From NCBI GenBank assembly GCA_030761205.1, contig JAULJL010000010.1, forward strand, positions 6,701,001 through 6,765,000: a stretch of DNA of 64,000 nucleotides, given 5' to 3'. Under the pieces are notes generated by a model. The model saw only the letters and a program-made list of their open reading frames with translations. It did no database searches and had not been told where the DNA came from. A program made the position numbers and the translations under genes. This DNA is from Fremontodendron californicum (lineage: Eukaryota; Streptophyta; Magnoliopsida; Malvales; Malvaceae). Below, piece after piece: positions 10,046 to 20,729 of this stretch (the first letter of the stretch is position 1; each line of letters opens with the position of its first letter).

Positions 10046-12753
10046 CTAATTATTGCGTGGTGTAGAGCAACAGTGTCGAGCTCTTCTAGTGCGTGGTGGT
10101 TGCACCCGTCGTTCAACCTCGTCAGTGGCACGTATTCGCGGTCCACCACGACCTCTTGCTATAACCGCCAATGGTTCCGGTTGAATGTCATCAGTCGTTT
10201 CATCCGTATCAAAAATTTGAAACCCACTGCTGGATGAGCCAACACCTAGTTCACCCATAACGGGAACCTGACTACTAGATGCACCCATAAATGATGTAGC
10301 ATCAAATGCTGACGAAGGGGTTCCAAACTGATACATGGATGTTAAATATGCTGAACTTGGACTTTGGACGGGGAGCTGGTCATCTAACCTCGTTCTTGGC
10401 GGTGATGGTCGGTAACACTCATCAACGTCATATCCGGGGTGACTTACGGAATAACGATGGCTGGATGGTACTCCATGATCCCGTTCAGGTTCAGGATGAT
10501 CAAATGACATCCTCGGTGCTGTGAACTCCGATGAGGTCGGTTGACGCCTTCGCCCACGTTGTCGGCGAGGTCTAGGAGCATCCATATCCTGTGTAGGAGG
10601 GACTGGAGCTGAAGTTTGTCCGGTAAATGGCATACTCCTAACATCCTCGTGCATCGACGGTGGACAAACGAAAGGCCGACCTTCATTTCTATACCATCTT
10701 ATGTAATCAGCAGACGGGTTGAAATTATTACCAACAATCGGGTAACCTGTCGGAATTCGTTCAAAACGTATGTTCCACCATTGGATCCAACGTTCATGCT
10801 TCGCAGGCCAGAATTCATCATTACGACCACGCATGTCGACCTTGTGAAGCTTATCAAGGTTCATCGGGGCTGCAGGAATTGGTTGTTGCATCCCAAATTG
10901 TCGCAACACCCGGTCAGTTTGGTGCCACTCTACATATGAAAAGCATATCAATGCTGTGTTTGCTTTCCATATATTGAAATTATTGTAGGCATCCGATGGG
11001 AGGCATGCCATAATTTCACTCGAGGAATATGGCATCCACAGAAACTGCGAATAATTATTACAAATTATTAGTTTCATAAGGATTAAATAAAAAAAAAAAA
11101 CTTCAATGTAACAATCGAAATATTTACCTTATCATATCCTAGTCGATCTAGTCGTAGTCTTATAGTTGCAAGATCGCTCGGAGTCTCTGTAAAATCTCTA
11201 CCCGTACTCCTACTCCACCTATTAAAATGCATATAATATCTTAATGACCTATAAAAATACAATTTCGTACAAAATTAATAAAATAGTAAAGATTATTACC
11301 TGCTTGCAAGGGGGTATACAGCCGAAATATCCACGCGCGGAGCAAGAAATGGTAGCCGATACCAAGCCCATGATTGTAGAAGCACTAGACATCCACCTAT
11401 GTCATGGTTTTTTGGAACTGTAGCTCGGCAAAGTTCTCTATACAAAACTGCCAAACACGCAGAACCCCAACTATAATTTGCTGCTTCCTCTAAATCACGT
11501 AGCAATGGAAGATACATTAAATGTACCCGACTGCTCGATTTGTCAGGCATCAGTAATCCTCCAATCAAACGTAAAATATATGCTCTAGCAGCATATTGTA
11601 TTTGTTGTTCGGTTGCATGTAATGGCAGATTTTGAAACGTTTTCAACTAAGTCAGTCTCACCGTTGAGCCAGATACGACGTCTTCTGGAGGTACCTCACC
11701 CAATAGATCTTGACACAGTTCATTCCAATCTAGCAGGCTTCCGCCTGTAACTGCATCGCCATGGATCGGAAGTCCAAGTTGCAGCGCAACATCTTCGAGA
11801 CTGACCGTGCATTCACCACATGGAAAATGAAAAGTGTGCGTCTCGGGTCTCCATCGTTCGACCAACGCAGAGATTAAATCGGGTTGTATCACAAGTCGTC
11901 GAATTTGACTTGCGTGATAAAATCCGGCTCTTCTTAAGTGGTCGATAATATAAGGATGCGGGTCCTCCAATGTAAATTTCCTCGAACGTAATACGCGACG
12001 AGTTTCCTGTTATAATAATAAAAATTAATATATTATAAAACTATAACAATTAAAAAGTAATAAATAAAACTATAAAATAACAAAATAATAATATAATATA
12101 ATATAATATAAACAATAATAATATAATATAATATAAAACAATAATAATATAATATAATATAATATAATATAATATAATATAATATAATATAATATAATAT
12201 AAACAATAATAATATAATATAATATAAAACAATAATTTCGTATAAAAAAACAATAATAATATAATATAAAAAAACAATAATAATATAATATAAAAAAACA
12301 ATAATAATTTAATATAATATAAAGAATAATAATATAATATAATATAAAACAATAATAATATAAAAAACTATAATAATATAATATAAAACAATAATAATAT
12401 AAAAAACAATAATAATATAATATAATACAATAATAATATAAAAAACAATAATAATATAATATAAAACAATAATAATATAATATAAAACAATAATAATATA
12501 TAAAACAATAATAATATAATATAATATAACACAATAATAATATAAAAAACAATAATAATATAAAAAAAAAATAATATAATAATATAAAAAACAATAATAA
12601 TATAAAAAAAATAATAATATAATAATATAAAAAACAATCATAATATAAAAAATAATAATAATATAAAAAACAATAATAATATAACAATTTACTTACCTCG
12701 TTAAATATAACCTCCGAGATGTGATTTTCTTGTAACCTTAATAGTGAAGCCAT
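10046..12753 (-). pseudogene. PMD (aminotransferase-like) gene, copy with one nonsense codon
   Basis: Exons on the minus strand are 12753-12697, 12006-11300, 11218-11128 and 11044-10046, with GT-AG introns in the same places and phases as the copy at 14433-17144. The conceptual product matches that copy wherever both can be read, except that codon 139 (11649-11647) is TAG where the other copy has TGG (Trp). This is a single G-to-A change on the sense strand. Translation would stop after 138 residues, before most of the PMD core and the whole basic C-terminal region. Promoter, splice sites and the rest of the frame look intact, so the loss is recent. PMD proteins in Arabidopsis (MAIN, MAIL1) are nuclear and act in genome stability and silencing; the function of transposon-borne versions is not established. 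Confidence 0.85.
12007..12696 (-). repeat. Intron 1 of the PMD copy, made of AT microsatellite
   Basis: Between the donor GTAAGT and the acceptor CAG the intron is almost entirely runs of ATAAT, AATATAAT and AACAATAATAATATA. Long frames here encode only I, L, Y, F and V and are artefacts. Confidence 0.85.
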
Positions 12754-13175
12754 TTCAAAATATTGTTGTAGAAAAAAAAATTTGTAGAAAGAAATTTTTT
12801 TTGGTAGAAAAATGATAAAATTTTGAAAGAAAATGAAAATTTGAATGAGAGTAATGAAAATTTGAAGAAGAGTAGAGGGGTATTTATAGAGGGTGGGGGG
12901 TGTGGGGGGAGGGGGGACGTGGGGGTGGGGGGTGGGGGGAGGGGGGATGGGGCAACGGTCATATGACCGTTGCCCCTTTGAATCGTGGGGGTGGGGGGTG
13001 GGGGGGTGGGGGGAGGGGGGGATGGGGCAACGGTCATATGACCGTTGCCCCTTTGATTTTTTTTTTTTTTTTTTTTTTTTTTCATTTGAAATTTAAAATT
13101 TAAAAAAAAAAATCAAAATATTAAATTATAAAAAAATCTAAAATATATTTTACGAATTTTTAAATTTTTTTAAAT
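12754..13175 (-). promoter_or_regulatory. Promoter of MULE copy 1 PMD gene
   Basis: Reading away from the ATG on the minus strand: a 5' leader, TATAAATA (12888-12881), runs of G on the plus strand (12889-12948), a perfect 28-bp dyad (12949-12976), more G runs, a second copy of the dyad (13024-13051), then a T tract and AT-rich DNA up to the TIR. Each dyad is centred on CATATG and carries CAACGGTCA on both strands, close to the AACGG core of MYB3R-bound mitotic (MSA) elements. Confidence 0.65.
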
Positions 13176-13556
13176 TATAAAAAAAATATTTTAATTTAAT
13201 TTATAATTTTTAAAAATAAATTTATCAAATTAAAATAAAATATTGTTTTAATATAATTTTTTTTTATTAATTAAAAAAAAAAAATATACATGAAGGGAAA
13301 TCGCCACCCCCCATGGCGATTTCCCTTCATGGTTTTAGCAAAATTGGCTAAAATTACCAAGGGAAATCGCCATGGGGGGGTGGCGATTTCCCTTGGTATT
13401 TTTTTGCAAATTTGCAAAAAAACACGCTGGGAAATCGCCATGGGGGATGGCGATTTCCCAGCTGAAAAAAAAAAGTCCGTATTTTGGGAAATAATCAAAA
13501 AGTAACGGTAATTTGATAATTTTTTTTTTTTTTGGCTATATTGTAATAAAAAAGCC
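13176..13556. repeat. TIR of MULE copy 1, gene 5' side, three hairpins
   Basis: Inverted relative to 8943-9386 but with three palindromic modules (about 13289-13331, 13355-13398 and 13426-13463). The module with the CACCAAGGG extension is absent. The end is GGCTATATTGTAATAAAAAA followed by GCC. Confidence 0.85.
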
Positions 13557-13628
13557 TCGGGTGTCCCCACCCTTGAGAAATTTACATTCTTTTCTTTGTC
13601 GTATTATCATTTTCAATGAGTATTATGA
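13557..13628. other. Host DNA between the two MULEs, with both target duplications
   Basis: The segment holds the right TCGGGTGTC of copy 1 (13557-13565), 54 bases of unique DNA, and the left GTATTATGA of copy 2 (13620-13628). The middle part (CCTTGAGAAATTTACATTC through ATTTTCAATGA) resembles 18790-18842, a paralogous stretch without insertions. Confidence 0.85.
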
Positions 13629-14006
13629 GGCTTTTTTATTACAATATAGCCAAAAAAAAAAAAATTATCAAATTACCGTTACTTTTTGATTATTTCCCAA
13701 AATACGGACTTTTTTTTTTCAGCTGGGAAATCGCCATCCCCCATGGCGATTTCCCAGCGTGTTTTTTTGCAAATTTGCAAAAAAATACCAAGGGAAATCG
13801 CCACCCCCCATGGCGATTTCCCTTGGTAATTTTAGCCAATTTTGCTAAAACCATGAAGGGAAATCGCCATGGGGGGTGGCGATTTCCCTTCATGTATATT
13901 TTTTTTTTTAATTAATAAAAAAAAATTATATTAAAACAATATTTTATTTTAATTTGATAAATTTATTTTTAAAAATTATAAATTAAATTAAAATATTTTT
14001 TTTATA
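13629..14006. repeat. TIR of MULE copy 2, gene 5' side, three hairpins
   Basis: Three palindromic modules (about 13721-13758, 13786-13829 and 13852-13894) with AAATCGCCAT and ATGGCGATTT arms, as in the inner TIR of copy 1. The inner limit is set where homology to the other TIR ends, after TTTTTATA. Confidence 0.85.
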
Positions 14007-14432
14007 ATTTAAAAAAATTTAAAAATTCGTAAAATATATTTTAGATTTTTTTATAATTTAATATTTTGATTTTTTTTTTTAAATTTTAAATTTCAAATGA
14101 AAAAAAAAAAAAAAAAAAAAAAAAATTCAAAGGGGCAACGGTCATATGACCGTTGCCCCATCCCCCCCTCCCCCCACCCCCCCACCCCCCCACCCCCACG
14201 ATTCAAAGGGGCAACGGTCATATGACCGTTGCCCCATCCCCCCTCCCCCCCACCCCCCACCCCCACGTCCCCCCTCCCCCCACACCCCCCCACCCTCTAT
14301 AAATACCCCTCTACTCTTCTTCAAATTTTCATTACTCTCATTCAAATTTTCATTTTCTTTCAAAATTTTATCATTTTTCTACCAAAAAAAATTTCTTTCT
14401 ACAAATTTTTTTTTCTACAACAATATTTTGAA
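14007..14432 (+). promoter_or_regulatory. Promoter and 5' leader of MULE copy 2 PMD gene
   Basis: In order: AT-rich DNA, an A tract, dyad 1 (14132-14159), C runs, dyad 2 (14208-14235), C runs to 14295, TATAAATA (14298-14305), and a leader of about 100 bases rich in TTCAAATTTTC before the ATG at 14433. Each 28-bp dyad is perfect, centred on CATATG, with an AACGG core on each strand. The C runs on this strand put G runs on the template strand. Confidence 0.7.
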
Positions 14433-17144
14433 ATGGCTTCACTATTAAGGTTACAAGAAAATCACATCTCGGAGGTTATATTTAACGAGGTAAGTAAATT
14501 GTTATATTATTATTGTTTTTTATATTATTATTATTTTTTATATTATGATTGTTTTTTATATTATTATATTATTATTTTTTTTATATTATTATTGTTTTTT
14601 ATATTATTATATTATTTTTTTTTATATTATTATTGTTTTTTATATTATTATTGTGTTATATTATATTATATTATTATTGTTTTATATATTATTATTGTTT
14701 TATATTATATTATTATTGTTTTATATTATATTATTATTGTTTTTTATATTATTATTGTATTATATTATATTATTATTGTTTTTTATATTATTATTGTTTT
14801 ATATTATATTATTATAGTTTTTTATATTATTATTGTTTTATATTATATTATATTATTATTCTTTATATTATATTAAATTATTATTGTTTTTTTATATTAT
14901 ATTATTATTGTTTTTTTATATTATATTATTATTGTTTTTTTATACGAAATTATTGTTTTATATTATATTATATTATTATTGTTTATATTATATTATATTA
15001 TATTATATTATATTATATTATATTATATTATATTATATTATATTATTATTGTTTTATATTATATTATATTATTATTGTTTATATTATATTATATTATATT
15101 ATTATTTTGTTATTTTATAGTTTTATTTATTACTTTTTAATTGTTATAGTTTTATAATATATTAATTTTTATTATTATAACAGGAAACTCGTCGCGTATT
15201 ACGTTCGAGGAAATTTACATTGGAGGACCCGCATCCTTATATTATCGACCACTTAAGAAGAGCCGGATTTTATCACGCAAGTCAAATTCGACGACTTGTG
15301 ATACAACCCGATTTAATCTCTGCGTTGGTCGAACGATGGAGACCCGAGACGCACACTTTTCATTTTCCATGTGGTGAATGCACGGTCAGTCTCGAAGATG
15401 TTGCGCTGCAACTTGGACTTCCGATCCATGGCGATGCAGTTACAGGCGGAAGCCTGCTAGATTGGAATGAACTGTGTCAAGATCTATTGGGTGAGGTACC
15501 TCCAGAAGACGTCGTATCTGGCTCAACGGTGAGACTGACTTGGTTGAAAACGTTTCAAAATCTGCCATTACATGCAACCGAACAACAAATACAATATGCT
15601 GCTAGAGCATATATTTTACGTTTGATTGGAGGATTACTGATGCCTGACAAATCGAGCAGTCGGGTACATTTAATGTATCTTCCATTGCTACGTGATTTAG
15701 AGGAAGCAGCAAATTATAGTTGGGGTTCTGCGTGTTTGGCAGTTTTGTATAGAGAACTTTGCCGAGCTACAGTTCCAAAAAACCATGACATAGGTGGATG
15801 TCTAGTGCTTCTACAATCATGGGCTTGGTATCGGCTACCATTTCTTGCTCCGCGCGTGGATATTTCGGCTGTATACCCCCTTGCAAGCAGGTAATAATCT
15901 TTACTATTTTATTAATTTTGTACGAAATTGTATTTTTATAGGTCATTAAGATATTATATGCATTTTAATAGGTGGAGTAGGAGTACGGGTAGAGATTTTA
16001 CAGAGACTCCGAGCGATCTTGCAACTATAAGACTACGACTAGATCGACTAGGATATGATAAGGTAAATATTTCGATTGTTACATTGAAGTTTTTTTTATT
16101 TATTTAATCCTTATGAAACTAATAATTTGTAATAATTATTCGCAGTTTCTGTGGATGCCATATTCCTCGAGTGAAATTATGGCATGCCTCCCATCGGATG
16201 CCTACAATAATTTCAATATATGGAAAGCAAACACAGCATTGATATGCTTTTCATATGTAGAGTGGCACCAAACTGACCGGGTGTTGCGACAATTTGGGAT
16301 GCAACAACCAATTCCTGCAGCCCCGATGAACCTTGATAAGCTTCACAAGGTCGACATGCGTGGTCGTAATGATGAATTCTGGCCTGCGAAGCATGAACGT
16401 TGGATCCAATGGTGGAACATACGTTTTGAACGAATTCCGACAGGTTACCCGATTGTTGGTAATAATTTCAACCCGTCTGCTGATTACATAAGATGGTATA
16501 GAAATGAAGGTCGGCCTTTCGTTTGTCCACCGTCGATGCACGAGGATGTTAGGAGTATGCCATTTACCGGACAAACTTCAGCTCCAGTCCCTCCTACACA
16601 GGATATGGATGCTCCTAGACCTCGCCGACAACGTGGGCGAAGGCGTCAACCGACCTCATCGGAGTTCACAGCACCGAGGATGTCATTTGATCATCCTGAA
16701 CCTGAACGGGATCATGGAGTACCATCCAGCCATCGTTATTCCGTAAGTCACCCCGGATATGACGTTGATGAGTGTTACCGACCATCACCGCCAAGAACGA
16801 GGTTAGATGACCAGCTCCCCGTCCAAAGTCCAAGTTCAGCATATTTAACATCCATGTATCAGTTTGGAACCCCTTCGTCAGCATTTGATGCTACATCATT
16901 TATGGGTGCATCTAGTAGTCAGGTTCCCGTTATGGGTGAACTAGGTGTTGGCTCATCCAGCAGTGGGTTTCAAATTTTTGATACGGATGAAACGACTGAT
17001 GACATTCAACCGGAACCATTGGCGGTTATAGCAAGAGGTCGTGGTGGACCGCGAATACGTGCCACTGACGAGGTTGAACGACGGGTGCAACCACCACGCA
17101 CTAGAAGAGCTCGACACTGTTGCTCTACACCACGCAATAATTAG
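14433..17144 (+). CDS. PMD (aminotransferase-like plant mobile domain) protein, intact copy
   Basis: Four exons, 14433-14489, 15184-15890, 15972-16062 and 16146-17144, give 617 codons plus stop, with GT-AG introns throughout. The ATG is the first after the TATA box and opens MASLLRLQENH. The region from about residue 30 to 330 has the PMD signature: ALVERWRPETHTFHFPCGE near 66-84 and SLEDVALQLGLPIHGDAVTG near 87-106, a WLKTF start of the second block at 139, and WHQTDRVLRQFG and ERWIQWW in exon 4. The last 200 residues are low-complexity, with basic clusters (RPRRQRGRRRQ) that could act in nuclear localisation. Such proteins are often annotated as 'serine/threonine-protein phosphatase 7 long form homolog', but no phosphatase motifs are visible. 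The gene sits inside a MULE and is the mirror of the broken copy at 10046-12753. Confidence 0.88.
14490..15183 (+). repeat. Intron 1 of the intact PMD gene, AT microsatellite
   Basis: The donor GTAAGT and acceptor ACAG bound 694 bases of TTATTATTG, TATTATATTA and similar units. It is 4 bases longer than the equivalent intron in copy 1, showing slippage. Confidence 0.85.
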
Positions 17145-17803
17145 AATAATTGTAATGTGTTTTAAATTTCTAATATAAATTTATATGTTTTGCATTTCAT
17201 GTAATTTGTTCGGAAATTAATTGTTATATTTTATTTTAATTTATATCTTAATGTTGTTATTTAATTTTAATATAATAATCCAAATTACATGATAAGTTGC
17301 TTTTCTTTTTTTCATTTTAATTTAATTTTCTTTTTAAATTATAATAAGAAAAAAAAATGTAATCAGAAATTAAATTAAAATTTTTTTATCAAATATCCAG
17401 TTTTAAACTGTAACAATCTATATTATTATTAAAAACAATGATTAAATTAATGTCACGAGTTAATCGAATACCAACTCAAAAAAACTAATCAAATTAAAAA
17501 AATTATTTTACGATACCAACTTAAAAATAACTTCTTTATTTAAAAAAGTGACTCGATAAATTTCTTTTAAAAAAAATTTATTTACATTTTACATCATTAA
17601 ATTATTTTTGATATAAATTAAATTTTCTTTTTTATAATATTACAAAATTATAAAAAATAAAATTTTTGATATAAAAATTTTATTTTTTATATAATCTTCT
17701 TTTTAAATTTTAATAAGAAATATATTTTTATTTTTTATAAAATTGTAATAATAAATTAAATTACATTTTTAATATATATTTTAAAAAAATAAATAACCAA
17801 ACC

Positions 17804-18246
17804 TATAAAAAAAATATTTTAATTTAATTTATAATTTTTAAAAATAAATTTATCAAATTAAAATAAAATATTGTTTTAATATAATTTTTTTTTATTAATT
17901 AAAAAAAAAAATATACATGAAGGGAAATCGCCACCCCCCATGGCGATTTCCCTTCATGGTTTTAGCAAAATTGGCTAAAATTACCAAGGGAAATCGCCAT
18001 GGGGGGTGGCGATTTCCCTTGGTATTTTTTTGCAAATTTGCAAAAAACACCAAGGGAAATCGCCATCCCCCATGGCGATTTCCCTTGGTGTTTTTTGCAA
18101 ATTTGCAAAAAAAGACGCTGGGAAATCGCCATGGGGGATGGCGATTTCCCAGCTGAAAAAAAAAGTCCGTATTTTGGGAAATAATCAAAAAGTAACGGTA
18201 ATTTGATAATTTTTTTTTTTTTTGGCTATATTGTAATAAAAAAGCC
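17804..18246. repeat. TIR of MULE copy 2, gene 3' side, four hairpins
   Basis: Four palindromic modules (about 17917-17959, 17982-18025, 18047-18091 and 18117-18154), the mirror of 8943-9386. The element ends with GCC at 18246. Confidence 0.85.
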
Positions 18247-18255
18247 GTATTATGA

Positions 18256-18928
18256 TATGTACATTTATTTATGAAAAAAAAAAAAAAACTAAAGCAAACA
18301 AAAAGAGAGTCAATTTAGAAAATTTCAAGTTATTTATCAATTTAGAAAATTTCAATTACATTCCTAAAATTAGAACTTAGAATCCTTTGGGTGGACTAGA
18401 AGCAAGCAGCACTAGACAACCAAATAAAATAAGAGTTATTTTTGATACATTCATAATCGAATTTTTTAATTTCACAAATAAAATTAAAAGATAATTTTTT
18501 TAATAATGAGTTTCAATTTTTTTAAATATTAAAATATACCTAGAAATATGTATTATCATATTAATCATTTTTGTGAAGTTTTAAAATTTCACGAGATAAT
18601 TTTTGATAAAATAAATATTTATTTTTAGAAATCATATAAAAAACTCATTGTAAAAATAAATAAAAAAATCTACCTCTTAAAAAAAATTAAAATTATACAA
18701 AAAATAATACTAGTAAAAATAGCTAATCAAACTAAAAATAAAATATTTAATAAACAAAAATTTACTAAAAAAATGAAAGCGTTGTCATCCCATCCTTGAG
18801 AAGTTAACATTATTTTCTGGACAAATTTTCATTTTCAATGAATACGATGTTATTGATGTGTGTATATTTGTTTTTGAGAAAGAGAAAAAGAAAATCATTT
18901 TAGAAAATTTCAATTATTTTTTTTAAAG
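18256..18928. other. AT-rich DNA with a diverged repeat of the MULE target locus
   Basis: No gene is seen. The stretch 18780-18905 (ATCCATCCTTGAGAAG-like start, ATTTTCAATGAATACGATG, then TTTTAGAAAATTTCAATTA) resembles the host sequence that surrounds and separates the two MULEs (13566-13619 joined to 18256-18350). It looks like an uninterrupted paralogous copy. Confidence 0.55.
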
Positions 18929-19243
18929 GGATTATGTCATAAATAGCCCTTGCAGTTTATCGAATTTGTCAATGTGGTACCTGTACTTTAAAAATATCTA
19001 TTTTGATACTTAACGTTTTCACTCTGTTTGCTATTATAGTACCTGTCAGTAACACCGTTAAATATTGATTACATGTCTTTTGTATCCAATAAAAATTTGA
19101 CACGTGGCACCATATAATAATGCCATGTGTATTACCAAAAAAATTATTATTTTAATTTAAAAATTAAAATTATATTTTTTTCTTTTACACGTGGCACCAC
19201 ACAGTGATGCCACGTGTAATAATAAAAAAAATTATTATTTTAA
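18929..19243. mobile_element. Left part of a divergent TIR element split by a retrotransposon
   Basis: The sequence from AAGGGATTATGTCATAAATA through ACACGTGGCACCA resembles the inverse of 31079-31315 (which ends CATAACATTTTCCTTT and contains TGCCACGTGTTATCAC). The two pieces read as inverted ends of one non-autonomous element whose centre took the Tat insertion at 19244. Similarity is moderate. Confidence 0.45.
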
Positions 19244-19334
19244 TTGTAGCGACCCATTTTTTTATTATTATATTTTATTTATCTTTATTCTTTTATATTT
19301 ATTATTATTATAATATTTATTTATTATTATTGGG

Positions 19335-20100
19335 CCAACAAGCCTGCCCAATAGGCCCCAAACCCCACTGGGCCTGATGGCCCAACATGCTCCCAGCAAG
19401 CCCCAAAGCTACCAGCACCCCCCAACCCTAACCTGGCCCAACAGGGCCCAAACCCTTGGTGGCCCAGCAGCCCAACAGGCGCCCACCTGGCCCAAACAGG
19501 CCAAAAACCCTAGCAGCTCCCCCACCACCTCTGCCCTGCAGCCACCGCCTCACCCATCCACCCAGACACTGCCACCAAGCTGCCAGCTCCTCCACCGCCT
19601 TCACCAGCCGCCACCAACACCCCAGCTGGACTGAAACCTACCCACTTGCCCTAGCCGCCCCTACCCTTGCACCCACTTGTCCTGCCAGCACCACCCACCT
19701 AAACCCTAGGCCACCGCCCGCCTAAAACCCTAGCCCCACCGCCACAAGGGCCCTATAAAAACCCAACCCAGATCCGAAAAAAAAAGAGGATAGAGAGGAG
19801 AAAGGGGATAGATCCGAAACCATAAAAAGAAACACAACAAAAAATTGCAACAAGAAAAAACATATAAAAAAAAAAAAAACCCAATCAACCCCCCCCAAAA
19901 AAAAAGGGTTTCGAAAATTTGCTTTTAGATCTAGGAAATTAGGATTTGTTTCAGACAAATCCACCCTAGTATCCGGTTAGAAGAGGAAAAGATGAGTGTT
20001 TTGGTGTGTTTTTTTTGGCTCGGGGGATCTCCGGCACGGCGATGATGGCGGCGACGGCAACAGAGATGGCGGGGCTTTGGGAGAAAAAAAATCAGGTGAG
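19335..20100 (+). promoter_or_regulatory. LTR promoter region: C-rich block, TATA box and leader
   Basis: A C-rich, CCA/GCC-repeating block (19335-19750) precedes TATAAAA at 19754-19760. A purine-rich leader and a GGCGACGG-rich block with CAGGTGAG at about 20091-20099 follow; the last resembles a 5' splice site. Transcription probably starts just after 19780. The proline-rich frames in the C-rich block are not genes. Confidence 0.5.
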
Positions 20101-20698
20101 AAGTTTTTTTTTTTTTGTTGCTTAGGTTAAAATGAGGATAAAAAAATTCTTTTAAAGTAGCATCCGGGTAGGGTCGCGGGACCCGCGCGTGGGTCCGCGC
20201 CTCAACCCGACCCAGATGTTGCTTCTTCCATTTTTTGTTTGTTTGTTTTTTTGTTTTGTTTTGTTTTTATTATATTAATTATTATTATTATTAATATTAT
20301 TATTGTTATTTATTTATTTATTGTTTTATTTATTATTGTTATTTTCATTTATTTATATACATATATATATTTGTTTATTGCTAGTATTATTATTAATTTT
20401 TTTCTTGCCATTATAATTATTATTACTATCTATTTTATTGTTTTATTTATTATTATTTCCATTTATTTATATATATGATACTATTTTTTTTATTTAATTC
20501 TATTTTTTTATTGTTAGTATTATTATTACCTTATTTTATTTTATTTCATTTTTATTTTTCATTTATTTTATTTTTTTTCTTGCCATTATTTACTATTATT
20601 ATCATTTATTTTATTTTATATATTTTTTGTTTATACATATATTTTTATTTATTGTTATTATTATTATTAATTCTTTTTTTTTAAAATATTCTTGCCAC

Positions 20699-20729
<31 letters not shown>

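Larger units (their letters stand above)
8943..13556 (-). mobile_element. MULE copy 1 carrying a PMD gene (minus strand)
   Basis: The 4614-bp element begins and ends with perfect inverted copies of GGCTTTTTTATTACAATATA. It is flanked by TCGGGTGTC at 8934-8942 and again at 13557-13565, a perfect 9-bp target-site duplication, the hallmark of Mutator-like elements. Its terminal inverted repeats (TIRs) are about 444 and 381 bp and hold nested hairpins. Inside is a single four-exon gene for a PMD protein on the minus strand, and no recognisable MULE transposase. It is therefore non-autonomous, or it uses the PMD protein in a way not known to me. It is nearly identical to the inverted copy at 13629-18246. 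Confidence 0.88.
13629..18246 (+). mobile_element. MULE copy 2 carrying a PMD gene (plus strand)
   Basis: A 4618-bp element with the same ends (GGCTTTTTTATTACAATATA, inverted at the other end) and its own perfect 9-bp target duplication, GTATTATGA, at 13620-13628 and 18247-18255. The duplication differs from that of copy 1, so this was a separate insertion event. Gene content and order are the mirror image of copy 1. The visible differences are homopolymer or microsatellite lengths, small changes in hairpin loops and the nonsense codon. No transposase gene is seen. Confidence 0.88.

Noticed and set aside
10306..10939. Antisense and shifted frames over PMD exon 4 (also 16251-16884)
   Set aside because: They are shadows of the 332-codon exon and have no independent support.
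12050..12753. Long frames of I, L, Y, F and V in AT repeats (also 14229-15157)
   Set aside because: They are translations of the intron microsatellite; the real exon of the PMD gene occupies only 57 bases of them.
8943..18246. The 9.3-kb palindrome as an assembly artefact
   Set aside because: Each arm has its own perfect target duplication, the loop is unique DNA, and the arms differ in microsatellite length and by a nonsense codon. It cannot be excluded without long reads, but an artefact would not create two different 9-bp duplications.
19377..19725. Proline- and alanine-rich frames in the C-rich block
   Set aside because: Two overlapping frames of biased composition in an LTR upstream of the TATA box; composition alone explains them.
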